Source: JAVBNT01 sp031551355
Lineage (GTDB): Bacteria; Vulcanimicrobiota; CADAWZ01
Length of the DNA: 64,000 bases
Assembly: GCA_031551355.1 (NCBI GenBank)
Contig: JAVBNT010000007.1
Coordinates: 1-64,000 of the forward strand
Direction: 5' to 3'
Shown one piece after another: positions 1-7,809 of the stretch (positions are counted from its first letter, which is position 1; every line of letters begins with the position of its first letter). Under the pieces are notes generated by a model. That model worked only from the letters and a program-made list of their open reading frames with translations, was not told the origin of the DNA and made no database searches. A program made the translations under genes and the position numbers.

Positions 1-1
1 A

Positions 2-238
2 GTGTCTAGCTTTGTTGGATACTTGAAAGGCAAAAGTTCTTTGATGATGTTTGATCGACATGCAAACTTGAAGTATAAGTTTAGCAACCGTCATTTTTGG
101 TCTGAAGGTTATTATGTAAGTACTGTTGGTTTTAATGAGGCTGCTGTAGCCAAGTATATACGTGAGCAAGAGAAACAAGATCAAATAAAAGATCGATTGA
201 CAATTAAAGAAAATGAAGACCCCTTTAGGGGTTGCTAG
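2..238 (+). mobile_element. tnpA: IS200/IS605-family TnpA transposase, 3' end only
   Basis: C-terminal 78 residues of a Y1 (HUH) single-strand transposase; the 5' part lies outside the window. The run FDRHANLKYKFSNRHFW and the following EGYYVSTVG are hallmark motifs of IS200/IS605 TnpA, and the Y in AKYIREQEKQD is at the position of the catalytic tyrosine in this family (family knowledge). The frame is open from the first base, so the GTG at position 2 is not the start. The stop codon lies just after a small ACCCC-TTTA-GGGGT hairpin. No TnpB follows, so this is an IS200-type element carrying tnpA alone, or one that has lost tnpB. Whether the missing part is intact cannot be judged. Confidence 0.9.
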
Positions 239-373
239 GAACAATTAGTCCCTTTAGGGGCTGCTTGTACTCAATGGCAATGTGGCTTGAACGAATGTGA
301 AAGCCAAGGGCTTTAGCCCTTGGCCCGTAAAAGAGGCTTATAGCCTCGAGCGAGCCACCCGTTTTACGGGTGG
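219..373. repeat. Cluster of five small hairpins at the right end of the IS200-like element
   Basis: Five inverted repeats follow one another: 219-232 (ACCCC, loop TTTA), 247-262 (AGTCCC/GGGGCT, loop TTTA), 303-324 (9-bp GCCAAGGGC, loop TTTA), 333-347 (GAGGCT, loop TAT) and 355-373 (8-bp CCACCCGT, loop TTT). Subterminal hairpins are what TnpA recognises on single-stranded DNA in this family, but five in a row is more than the one expected at the right end. They may also stop transcription. The exact element end is not visible because the left end is missing. Confidence 0.7.
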
Positions 374-603
374 TACTGACTGTTGTGTGGATTACACAAC
401 ACTGCAGGAGTGAGTTCGCGTTTTGTCTCTTGAATTTGCTGACATTAAGGTCGATTTCGGAGCGTCTTTGCAAAAAATCAACCAAACAAAAGTGGTCTGC
501 GGGAAGGAATGAGTCGTATGTAGCTCTGAAAACTTACTAAATGTCTGTTGTTAGACAAAGTAAGTGTCTCATGCGTGAATCCTGTGGGATGGGGACAAAA
601 TGG
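374..603. other. Non-coding stretch between the IS200 hairpins and the mntP leader
   Basis: No convincing reading frame on either strand. It probably contains the right boundary of the IS200-like element and host sequence upstream of the mntP promoter. I see no terminal inverted repeat, as expected for this family. Confidence 0.5.
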
Positions 604-632
604 TTGACATTTTAATCTAACTGTGATAGCCT
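604..632 (+). promoter_or_regulatory. Possible promoter of the mntP leader
   Basis: A perfect TTGACA at 604-609 lies 42 bases before the riboswitch. The matching -10 box is weak (TAGCCT at 627-632 with 17-bp spacing, or GATAGC at 625-630). Position and a perfect -35 suggest the promoter; the -10 is doubtful. Confidence 0.35.
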
Positions 633-650
633 TGTCTGGATTTAACTGTT

Positions 651-736
651 CGTGAGGGAGTAGTTAGCGCGTTTCGCGCGGCAAGTCAACATGCTGGCCT
701 TTATGGTCTGGCTTGTCTTAATAAACGAGACTCATG
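651..736 (+). ncRNA. yybP-ykoY manganese riboswitch aptamer
   Basis: Contains the conserved blocks of the Mn2+ riboswitch: GGGAGTAG at 656-663, GTCAACATGCTGGC in the middle and AAACGAGACT near the 3' side. P1 pairs CGTGAG (651-656) with CTCATG (731-736). The element lies directly before mntP, the classic manganese exporter gene of this regulon. A separate hairpin ATGTATA/TATACAT (734-758) and an intrinsic terminator follow, so the switch most likely works by transcription termination, with Mn2+ binding allowing read-through. Confidence 0.92.
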
Positions 737-772
737 TATAACTTTTACAGCTATACATCGGGTCCTTTAGTA

Positions 773-812
773 AGCTCGGGTGTCCGGTTGTAAAGACTGC
801 CCGGGCTTTTTC
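773..812 (+). terminator. Riboswitch-controlled intrinsic terminator before mntP
   Basis: AGCTCGGGT (773-781) pairs with GCCCGGGCT (799-807) and is followed by a T-run. It lies between the Mn2+ aptamer and the mntP start, as expected for the expression platform. Confidence 0.85.
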
Positions 813-847
813 TATGCAAACTATTTCTGTAAGATGGGGGATTTAAT

Positions 848-1444
848 ATGGATTTATTGGAACTACTTTTAATTGCGGTCGGACTTTCAATGGACGCTTT
901 TGCCGTATCAATATGTAAAGGTCTGGCAATGCCTAAAGCAACAATCTGGAAATCTCTTGTTATCGGTCTGTACTTTGGTATATTTCAGGCAGTAATGCCG
1001 TTGATCGGATATTTTGTCGGCACACAGTTTGCCGATAAAATATCCGCTTTTGATCATTGGATTGCCTTTGCATTGCTTTGCGTTATCGGCGGGAAAATGA
1101 TTGTGGAAAGCCGGGAAAAAGATGACTGTGGAGACGGCGGATGTTCCTGCGGTGAACCGTCTGCCGAAGAGGCATTGACTCCTGCTAAAATGCTCCCTCT
1201 TGCTGTTGCCACAAGTATTGACGCTCTGGCGGTGGGTGTATCATTTGCTTTTCTGAAAGTAAGCATTGTCTCGGCTGTTTCCTTTATCGGTATTATTACC
1301 TTTGTTCTGTCTGTATTGGGAGTAAAAATAGGCAATGTATTTGGTGCTAAATATAAATCAAAGGCAGAACTTGCTGGCGGTATTATTCTTGTATTGATAG
1401 GTCTGAAGATACTCCTTGAACATTTGGGAGTCATTAGTTGGTAA
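848..1444 (+). CDS. mntP: Manganese efflux pump MntP
   Basis: Inner-membrane Mn2+ exporter of the MntP family, 198 residues (family length about 190). Six membrane segments in two related halves, each with the signature acidic motif: MDAFAVS with Asp16 and SIDALAVG with Asp125; these aspartates are needed for Mn2+ transport in the family. The central loop, residues 92-103, is unusually rich in Cys and acidic residues ([13 protein letters not shown]), a possible extra metal site. A strong GGGGG ribosome site precedes ATG 848. The gene is alone behind a manganese riboswitch and terminator, so it should be induced when Mn2+ is high. Confidence 0.95.
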   Translation: MDLLELLLIAVGLSMDAFAVSICKGLAMPKATIWKSLVIGLYFGIFQAVMPLIGYFVGTQFADKISAFDHWIAFALLCVIGGKMIVESREKDDCGDGGCSCGEPSAEEALTPAKMLPLAVATSIDALAVGVSFAFLKVSIVSAVSFIGIITFVLSVLGVKIGNVFGAKYKSKAELAGGIILVLIGLKILLEHLGVISW

Positions 1445-1610
1445 TGAATAGGGAGACAGGAGATTGTTTTCTTTAACCGTAACATTTTTACTTATAGCTA
1501 CAGCATTTTATTAAGATGTAATGGAGCAAATCAATAGTCTAACCGCTTAAATTATTGGCTGCGATTGATAATACAAAGTAAAAATAAAATAATTGAGAGA
1601 GGCGATTTGT

Positions 1611-2105
1611 GTGATTTTAGAAACCGATAGGCTCTGTCTTGTTCCCTTAAATGTACGGCAGCTAAGGGCATGGGTCGAAGATATTACATCCTTGGAAAAG
1701 GAGTTGAATTGTTGTTACTGTGCAGAGCCAATGGAAGGTATCTTTTTGGATATTGTAAAAGGACAGCTTGTCAAAACTGAGAATGACGATGCTAATTATT
1801 TATTTCATACCTTTTGGTTCTTAATTCGCAAATCAGACAGAATAGTTGTTGGAGCTGCGGATTTTAAGGATGTTCCTAATGAGAATGGCGAAGTTGAAAT
1901 AGGATACGGTTTAGGTCAACGCTTTGAACGTAACGGCTATATGACAGAAACTGTGAAGGCTATGTGTCATTGGGCCGTTGCGCAGGATAATATTTCTCAT
2001 GTAATTGCGGAAACTTACATTGACAGTCCGCGGTCACAAAGTATTTTGAAGCGCTGTGGATTCGCTATTTACAAACAGGGCAAAACATTATGGTGGCGGT
2101 TATAA
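1611..2105 (+). CDS. GNAT family N-acetyltransferase (RimJ/RimL-like)
   Basis: Starts VILETDRLCLVPL, the usual N-terminus of Acetyltransf_3 proteins, and has the acetyl-CoA binding region around EIGYGLGQRFERNGYMTE (about residue 105) followed by a C-terminal SPRSQSILKRCGF block in which Asn of the common N-x-x-S-x-x-x-L-x-K is replaced by Ser-Pro. It is 164 residues long. The likely start is GTG 1611, seven bases behind GAGAGAGGCG; a TTG at 1593 would sit upstream of that ribosome site. The substrate cannot be told; relatives acetylate ribosomal protein N-termini, antibiotics or small amines. It lies between two metal-efflux genes but has no visible link to them. Confidence 0.85.
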   Translation: MILETDRLCLVPLNVRQLRAWVEDITSLEKELNCCYCAEPMEGIFLDIVKGQLVKTENDDANYLFHTFWFLIRKSDRIVVGAADFKDVPNENGEVEIGYGLGQRFERNGYMTETVKAMCHWAVAQDNISHVIAETYIDSPRSQSILKRCGFAIYKQGKTLWWRL

Positions 2106-2159
2106 GTAATTTTTTAAATTCATTTTCGAACAAAGGTTTCGCGCCGGTTTTCCATTTGC

Positions 2160-2189
2160 TTTACAAACTTACTTCTTATATGCTATTAT
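2160..2189 (+). promoter_or_regulatory. Promoter of the NiCo riboswitch-ATPase transcript
   Basis: TTTACA (2160-2165) and TATTAT (2184-2189) are 18 bases apart, and the -10 box is preceded by TGC, an extended -10. It lies about 40 bases before the aptamer. Confidence 0.6.
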
Positions 2190-2227
2190 ATTAAAAAATA
2201 TTCTTTTGACCGCGGGTGACTGCGGTA

Positions 2228-2318
2228 AAACTGAACAGGCAATAAACCGTTGAGGTTTATGAAGCCGGGCCGCAGTGCGGCAGCGGATGAGTTAAATACA
2301 CATCTGTGGGACAGTATG
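2228..2318 (+). ncRNA. NiCo (Ni2+/Co2+) riboswitch aptamer
   Basis: The conserved blocks of the NiCo (czcD-type) riboswitch occur in order and spacing: ACTGAACAGGCAAT (2230 on), AGCCGGGCCGC (2263 on), GCGGCAGCGGATGA and GTGGGACAGT (to 2315). P1 pairs ACTG with CAGT. The class binds Ni2+ or Co2+ cooperatively and turns on efflux genes. It lies directly before a P-type ATPase gene and overlaps the 5' part of a terminator hairpin, so ligand binding should prevent termination. Confidence 0.92.
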
Positions 2319-2340
2319 GTGTTCCCGGATGTGTTTTTTT
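2299..2340 (+). terminator. Expression-platform terminator of the NiCo riboswitch
   Basis: CACATCT pairs with GGATGTG and GGGA with TCCC across a two-base bulge, followed by seven T residues. The 5' strand is also the last stem of the aptamer, so the two folds exclude each other. Confidence 0.88.
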
Positions 2341-2423
2341 ATGCCAAAACACCCGGGTATCCCTGGACTTATATATGACTTAATTATTTTAATATGCCAT
2401 ATGTATTAAAGGAGATAATGTTA

Positions 2424-4937
2424 ATGACTGCAGATAAACCCGGATCATGCGGGCTGACAAATGAAGAGGCAAGAGAACTTCAACTGAAATACGGAAAAAA
2501 CGAGCTGGGAATGCAAAAAAAAGAAAGCTTTTGGCAAAAAGCCGTTCATACCGTGTGTGAACCGATGTTTTTACTCTTAATTGTTGCGGCGGTAATTTAT
2601 TTTCTGCTTGGAGAGCACAGGGATGGTGCTATAATGCTTGTTTTCGTCATTGTAATCATTGCTATTGATATAATACAGGAATGGAAGACTGACAGAACTT
2701 TGAATGCATTGAAAGACTTGTCTGCGCCTCATATAAACGTCTTGCGTGACGGTAATGAGGTTTTTATCGCCAGTGCGGATCTTGTCCCCGGAGATGTAAT
2801 GATGCTTCATGAGGGTGTTAAAATACCCGCCGATGGATTTATCATCAAATGCAATGATTTATGCGTTGACGAATCTTTGCTCACCGGTGAGTCTGAAGGC
2901 GTTTGGAAAGCTTCCAAAACAGACGGGTTGGATTCTCAGGATTATTGGCGAAGGGATCGCTGCTATGCCGGAACAATGGTTATACAGGGATCGGCGGTTG
3001 TTTGTGTGGAGAAAATCGGCCGTTATACCGAATATGGCAAAATAGGAACAAATGTTGCCGAAGCACCGGATGAAAAAAGTCCGCTTCAAAAACAGATGGA
3101 CAGGCTTGTCAAAACTTGTACCGTGATCGCCGCAGTTCTTTTTACGGCTGTCTCTCTGGTCACCTGGTTTAATAATCCGGGACGTTTTTTTCAGGAGCGG
3201 TTTGTTGAAAGTATATTATCCGGTATAGCCCTGGCGATGGCAATGATACCGGAAGAGTTTCCGGTTATTTTGACTGTTTTTCTGTCTATGGGTGCCTGGC
3301 GTCTTGCCAAAAAGCAGTCGCTTGTCCGTAAGTTGCCGTCGGTGGAAACACTCGGTGCCGTATCAGTATTGTGTGTAGATAAGACCGGAACAATAACTAT
3401 GAACCGCATGTTTGTCCAGGATATCTGGGCTTATGGTTGCAGTCAGGACGAGCTTTGTGAAAAGATGGGGCTTGCATGTGAAACGGATGCTTATGACCCT
3501 ATGGAAAAGGCAATGCTTGCTCACTGTGAAAAAATTGGTATTCCGGAAACTCATCTTTTCGGCGGTGAATTAATAGCGGAATATGCTTTTACCAATGAAC
3601 TTAAAATGATGGGACATGTATGGCGTCATGAGGGTAAAATAATGGTTGTTGTAAAAGGTTCTCCCGAACATGTACTTACTGTCTGTCACCTGGCTGATAA
3701 TGAGCGGATATTGGCGGAAAATAAGATTAATGAGATGAGCGGGGAAGGTTTGAGGGTTATTGCCGTGGCTGCCGCAGACCTTAGATGTGAAGCGGAGATT
3801 CCCGCTGTTATCACCGATTGTTCGCTGAGATTATGCGGACTGATTGGACTTGCCGATCCTCCCAGGGATTCGGTTAAGAATGATATTGCCGTTTGCAGGA
3901 AAGCCGGTATCCGTGTTGTTATGATTACCGGTGATAACGGCGTAACAGCATCGGCAATTGCCAGAAAGATTGGCATGGAAAATTATGATCAGATAATAAC
4001 CGGTGATATGATCGAGGATATGACGGACGATGAACTTTGTGAGCGTGTTAAATCGGCAAACATATTTTCTCGGGTGATACCGGAACATAAAATGAGAATC
4101 GTGAAAGCGCTTAAGGATAATGGCGACGTTGTAGCCATGACCGGCGACGGGGTAAATGACGCGCCGGCTTTAAAGTATGCCGACATCGGTATTGCCATGG
4201 GCAAACGCGGCAGTGAAGTGGCAAGGGAGGCCGCCGATCTTATTCTGATGGATGATAATTTTTCAGTAATTGTAGATACGGTAAGGGACGGGCGGCGGAT
4301 TTATGATAACATACGTAAGGCGGTTGGTTATGTTTTTACGATCCATATTCCTATTGCGTTGACGTCTCTTATGGCGCCTGTATTGGGTATTAATCTGATG
4401 ATTTTGCCGCTGCATGTTGTTTTGCTTGAATTGATTATTGATCCTACCTGCTCCATTGTTCTTGAGCGTCAGCCTGCGGAAACAAACATTATGGAACGAA
4501 ATCCGCGTAGTCCTAAAGAGGAGATGCTGAGTAAGGGTACTCTTTTAAAGAGTATCGTGCAGGGAGTGGTAATTTTTGCCGCGTCTTTCGGAGCGTATGT
4601 TTATGCTTTTTCACAGAACCATGATGCACCTATGGCGCGCTCTATGGGAATAGGTATAATTATGATCGCGAATTTATTTCTTGTCCAGGTTAATAGTTCC
4701 GATACGGACAGTTTTTTGTTTTCGCTGAAACGCCTGTTTAAGGATAAGGTTATGTGGGCGGTAATTATAATTACCCTGTCGGGATTGCTTGTTATTTTGT
4801 ACACGCCTCTGAACGTATTTCTTAAATTAGCGCCTCTTTCCGTCTGGCAGATTTGTTCGGTTGCGGCTTTAGCGGCGGCTTCGGTATTGTGGTATGAGGG
4901 GGTAAAATGGCTGAAGAGAAGACAAAAAAACAGTTGA
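2424..4937 (+). CDS. P-type cation ATPase, probable Ni2+/Co2+ exporter
   Basis: Membrane pump of 837 residues. N-terminal cation-ATPase domain, actuator motif LLTGES (about 153-158), membrane helix 4 with IPEEFP (Pro276), phosphorylation site DKTGT (Asp319), hinge GDGVNDAP (about 574) and a C-terminal helix bundle, so all catalytic parts are present. It lacks N-terminal HMA domains and the CPC/SPC motif of P1B heavy-metal pumps; the architecture is P2-like. The NiCo riboswitch in front is the main evidence that its substrate is Ni2+ or Co2+. The ATG at 2424 sits nine bases after AAAGGAG; the ATGs at 2394 and 2418 are too far upstream or too close to that site. Confidence 0.88.
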   Translation: MTADKPGSCGLTNEEARELQLKYGKNELGMQKKESFWQKAVHTVCEPMFLLLIVAAVIYFLLGEHRDGAIMLVFVIVIIAIDIIQEWKTDRTLNALKDLSAPHINVLRDGNEVFIASADLVPGDVMMLHEGVKIPADGFIIKCNDLCVDESLLTGESEGVWKASKTDGLDSQDYWRRDRCYAGTMVIQGSAVVCVEKIGRYTEYGKIGTNVAEAPDEKSPLQKQMDRLVKTCTVIAAVLFTAVSLVTWFNNPGRFFQERFVESILSGIALAMAMIPEEFPVILTVFLSMGAWRLAKKQSLVRKLPSVETLGAVSVLCVDKTGTITMNRMFVQDIWAYGCSQDELCEKMGLACETDAYDPMEKAMLAHCEKIGIPETHLFGGELIAEYAFTNELKMMGHVWRHEGKIMVVVKGSPEHVLTVCHLADNERILAENKINEMSGEGLRVIAVAAADLRCEAEIPAVITDCSLRLCGLIGLADPPRDSVKNDIAVCRKAGIRVVMITGDNGVTASAIARKIGMENYDQIITGDMIEDMTDDELCERVKSANIFSRVIPEHKMRIVKALKDNGDVVAMTGDGVNDAPALKYADIGIAMGKRGSEVAREAADLILMDDNFSVIVDTVRDGRRIYDNIRKAVGYVFTIHIPIALTSLMAPVLGINLMILPLHVVLLELIIDPTCSIVLERQPAETNIMERNPRSPKEEMLSKGTLLKSIVQGVVIFAASFGAYVYAFSQNHDAPMARSMGIGIIMIANLFLVQVNSSDTDSFLFSLKRLFKDKVMWAVIIITLSGLLVILYTPLNVFLKLAPLSVWQICSVAALAAASVLWYEGVKWLKRRQKNS

Positions 4938-4975
4938 AAACTGCGGTGAGACAACGTCGGATAGATTGTCGCATT

Positions 4976-5004
4976 TCTCAGGTTTGTGGTCTCACAACCT
5001 GAGA
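4976..5004. terminator. Hairpin after the ATPase gene
   Basis: Nine-base perfect arms TCTCAGGTT/AACCTGAGA with a further GTG/CAC inside. No T-run follows; it probably works together with the next hairpin. Confidence 0.5.
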
Positions 5005-5007
5005 AAG

Positions 5008-5028
5008 AGCACCCTTCCGGGTGCTTTG
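5008..5028 (+). terminator. Intrinsic terminator of the ATPase transcript
   Basis: AGCACCC, loop TTCC, GGGTGCT, followed by a short T-stretch (TTG). Seven-base perfect stem directly after the ATPase gene. Confidence 0.6.
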
Positions 5029-5146
5029 TATTGGTATTTGTACGGCTTTGCCGTGGTGGCGCGTATTCTACGCTTAGCTCAAGGCGCAATCATCCGCCGT
5101 TGTATCACCTTGTTTTGAACTGTTTTTAATATTAGGGTGAATATCC

Positions 5147-5180
5147 GCTTTGACGACACATACAGGCACAATTCACTGTC
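5147..5180 (-). repeat. Partial copy of the stop-codon palindrome family
   Basis: The stretch TTTGACGACACATACAGG followed by CACAATTCACTGTC matches the reverse complement of the left arm of the copy at 40.85 kb. It is a half element, lying directly after the stop of the radical SAM gene (minus strand, ends 5173). Confidence 0.55.
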
Positions 5181-6525
5181 TTAACAGGGAGGTGTTGTTT
5201 GCAAGTGACATACCCTTAATATTATTGTAATCATCAAGAGAAATCACGGTGCCGTTGTATATATGATAAGTATTATTATGAAACAGCGGATCCTTTGACA
5301 GTTCGGTGTCTGTTCCCGGAAAATCATTCCACATTGCCGTTCCCGGGATGGGGGAGTATTCAACAAGCTGACTCATTACGTTCAGATCTTTGCAGGTGTT
5401 TATTGCATTCTCTATGGATTTTGTATTGGTTCCGGGTGTTCCGCACATGATATATAATGCTATATTTTCTGCGGCAAAGCCCGCGGACAGAAGATTTGCC
5501 ACGGCAGTTTCTATGTCTTTGCCGCTGACCTTGCCGCCGCTTTTTATTTGCATATCCCTGTCGGCAAATTCAAACCCCAGGCGTAATGTTGTAAATCCGT
5601 TTGCTTTCATATGTATAGCTGTTTTCCTGTCGATAAATTTTGCATGCATAGCATTTGGAGTATGGAACATTATATCCGGGAGATGTTTCTTTATTGTTTC
5701 CAGAAATACGCTGCAGTGCTGTTCATAATTCACGAGCAGCGCGTCATCGTAAAAAGCAATGTTTTTGCAGGCTAATCCTTTGAGGATGGGAACAAGACGG
5801 TTAGCTGATTTTTCTGCATTTTTTGCGTGAAATTCAGGATAAAGAACAGATGAGGCACAATATGAACATCTGAATGGACATCCTGAAGAAATTGACACCG
5901 GAATTGATTTTGGGTTGTTTAACATCAGGTATTCCGGCATCGGGTAGTCTTGAGGAGTTTCATAGCTGCGTAATTTTTTTACTCCGGTTATATCTTCAAG
6001 TATTTGGAGCAGGCTGTCGGCACTGCTGCCCGTGATCACATGATCCGCCCGGCTGTTTTCTATTGCATGCTGTTTGCAAAGCGAAGCGTATATTCCTCCA
6101 AGTATGACCGGGACATTAGGGAAAATGCTCTTTGCTGCTGCGATAACATCAAAAACTCCCTGATACCAGTATGTCATCAGTGAGGATACGATTATTGCCT
6201 GAGGTCTGGCAAGTTTTTTCAGTTTTTCTGTAAATGAATTTACCGGAATACCGTAGCGTTTGTATTTTCTTTTTATAGTCCTGTAAATGTCCGGTTTTTG
6301 AAGCTCTTCCGCCGGGAATTTGCCGCATCCGTAATTATCGTCTGTCTCCCTTAGTTCATATCTGCTTTTTTCATCGTTTCTGTCCAAACAGTTTATAAGA
6401 GCGGTTTTGTAGCCGTTTTCTTTAAGTATGGCGCATATTTGCAGAAGACCGAGCGGTTTCATCCATTCGTCGTAACCCTTGAAATCGTAAAACCAGGGAT
6501 TAATTGCAATAATATTTTTGTTCAT
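5173..6525 (-). CDS. B12-binding-type radical SAM protein
   Basis: 450 residues. The N-terminal part (1-190; MKPLGLLQICAILKENGYKT) has the layout of a cobalamin-binding Rossmann domain as found in BchE/methyltransferase-like radical SAM enzymes, although the short B12-ligand motif DxHxxG is not obvious. The radical SAM core has CxxxCxxC in SSGCPFRCSYC (Cys216, 220, 223) for the 4Fe-4S cluster. Later motifs (NIALYIMCGTPG at about 355; PIPGTAMW) are typical of the family. The substrate is unknown. It is transcribed alone and away from the ATPase; the 3' end runs 8 bases into a repeat remnant. There is no strong ribosome site before ATG 6525. Confidence 0.85.
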   Translation of the reverse strand: MNKNIIAINPWFYDFKGYDEWMKPLGLLQICAILKENGYKTALINCLDRNDEKSRYELRETDDNYGCGKFPAEELQKPDIYRTIKRKYKRYGIPVNSFTEKLKKLARPQAIIVSSLMTYWYQGVFDVIAAAKSIFPNVPVILGGIYASLCKQHAIENSRADHVITGSSADSLLQILEDITGVKKLRSYETPQDYPMPEYLMLNNPKSIPVSISSGCPFRCSYCASSVLYPEFHAKNAEKSANRLVPILKGLACKNIAFYDDALLVNYEQHCSVFLETIKKHLPDIMFHTPNAMHAKFIDRKTAIHMKANGFTTLRLGFEFADRDMQIKSGGKVSGKDIETAVANLLSAGFAAENIALYIMCGTPGTNTKSIENAINTCKDLNVMSQLVEYSPIPGTAMWNDFPGTDTELSKDPLFHNNTYHIYNGTVISLDDYNNIKGMSLANNTSLLRQ

Positions 6526-6710
6526 GGCTTGTTTTTTTGTTTAACCGGTGGTATATTTTACCACGGTGTATTTCTCTAATTTTTTGAGATAGTGTGTTAT
6601 TTATTTGCATGCATTTATGCTTTCCAGTCTTCTTCTTTAGGGAAGGATATTTGCCCTTGTTTATTGAATATTTTTTATAAAAGTCAATCTGATGAAGGAG
6701 GCATATTTGT

Positions 6711-7175
6711 ATGAAATGTCCCGATTGTGGATTTGAGAATCAGGAAAATGCGGCTTATTGTGAGGAGTGCGGCTCTAAGCTGTTTGCTGCGAAAGAAGAA
6801 AGTGCTGTTCCTGAGTCAGTTGCATCTCCGCTGGAACAGGAGCAATCAGATGAGGATTCGGAAGTTGTAGCTAAAATTTATGTTGAAGAGCTTACATTAA
6901 AGCTTTCGAGAGATGTTAATACCATCGGCAGACGCAGTCCTGCCGACGGGGTTTATCCTGATGTAGATCTTACCGACTATGATCCGGATTCATATATCTC
7001 AAGAAGACATGCCCAGATTTTGAAAGATGGAACTACGTATTATTTTGAAGATATGGGAAGCTCTAACGGCAGTTTCATCAATGAAGAGCGCATGAACAAA
7101 GGCAGTAAGCGTGAGCTGAAAGACAAGGATATTATACGTTTGGGGAGAACTGAAGTTTTGTTCAGTTTTGAATAA
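6711..7175 (+). CDS. Zinc-ribbon and FHA domain protein
   Basis: 154 residues. The N-terminus is a zinc ribbon with Cys3, Cys6, Cys17 and Cys20. An acidic linker follows (about 25-50), then an FHA domain with IGRR, YISRRHAQI (Ser-Arg-Arg-His) and SSNGSFIN, the residues that bind phosphothreonine. It should recruit Thr-phosphorylated partners; no Ser/Thr kinase is in the window. AAGGAGG precedes ATG 6711 by a normal distance. Single gene with its own terminator. Confidence 0.88.
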   Translation: MKCPDCGFENQENAAYCEECGSKLFAAKEESAVPESVASPLEQEQSDEDSEVVAKIYVEELTLKLSRDVNTIGRRSPADGVYPDVDLTDYDPDSYISRRHAQILKDGTTYYFEDMGSSNGSFINEERMNKGSKRELKDKDIIRLGRTEVLFSFE

Positions 7176-7200
7176 ATAGTTTTTATAATATAGTTTGATA

Positions 7201-7223
7201 AAACCGCGTTAGCGGTTTTTTTT
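7201..7223 (+). terminator. Intrinsic terminator of the FHA gene
   Basis: AAACCGC, loop GTTA, GCGGTTT and a T-run. Confidence 0.85.
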
Positions 7224-7377
7224 ATGTCCTCATACATATTCTCTTTTCATAAGCCGATAATTGTTTACAATTTAAGCAATCTATTTAATAAAAATGAAAA
7301 GATATTGAAAACTTCGTGCTTTATAATATCATCAATCGGATACACCGGTAATAAAATATTTTCAGGAGGATTATATT

Positions 7378-7638
7378 ATGCACGACGATATTATCAATCT
7401 TGTAGTGAAGCCTATTCAAAATTGCGGCAGTCTGAGAGCTTTGGCTTCCTTTAACTTTAAAGGTGTTGTCCTTAAGGGGCTTAAACTTATGGAGAGTAAT
7501 CAGCAGTTTTGGCTGGCAATGCCTTCTAGAAAAAGCGGAGAAAAATGGGAGGATATTTTTTTTATATCCGATCAGGGACTGAAACAGCGCATACTTAAGG
7601 AAATAATATGTAAATATACCGTTTCCCCGGATATTTAA
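7378..7638 (+). CDS. spoVG: SpoVG family protein
   Basis: 86 residues. Family core motifs are present: VKPIQNCGSLRALASFNF, the GLKLMESNQQFWLAMPSRK block and the final DQGLKQRI helix. SpoVG proteins are small DNA/RNA-binding regulators, known from septation and sporulation control in Firmicutes and also found in non-sporulating bacteria such as Borrelia. AGGAGG precedes ATG 7378. No sporulation gene is nearby, so a general regulatory role is more likely. Confidence 0.85.
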   Translation: MHDDIINLVVKPIQNCGSLRALASFNFKGVVLKGLKLMESNQQFWLAMPSRKSGEKWEDIFFISDQGLKQRILKEIICKYTVSPDI

Positions 7639-7740
7639 TTTTTTGACTGATGTGATTTACATACCGGGCGGATTATGTTTTGTCTTTTTGGTAATTTTTT
7701 TTTTAACATCTGTAACATATTTAACATATTTTTAAGAAAA

Positions 7741-7769
7741 TGGCTGCTAAATGTTCTTTCTGTTATGAT
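7741..7769 (+). promoter_or_regulatory. Extended -10 promoter of the lysozyme-like gene
   Basis: TGTTATGAT (7761-7769) is an extended -10; the -35 region TGGCTG (7741-7746) is poor. It is 41 bases before the start codon. Confidence 0.4.
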
Positions 7770-7809
7770 ATACTTTAATTAGCTTACTATATTATTTACG
7801 GAGGATTGT

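Noticed and set aside
1054..1485. Long minus-strand frame opposite mntP
   Set aside because: Codon shadow of the clear mntP gene; low-complexity translation without motifs.
7224..7454. Frame of 76 codons overlapping the spoVG start
   Set aside because: Starts inside the terminator region, overlaps spoVG which has AGGAGG and a family match.
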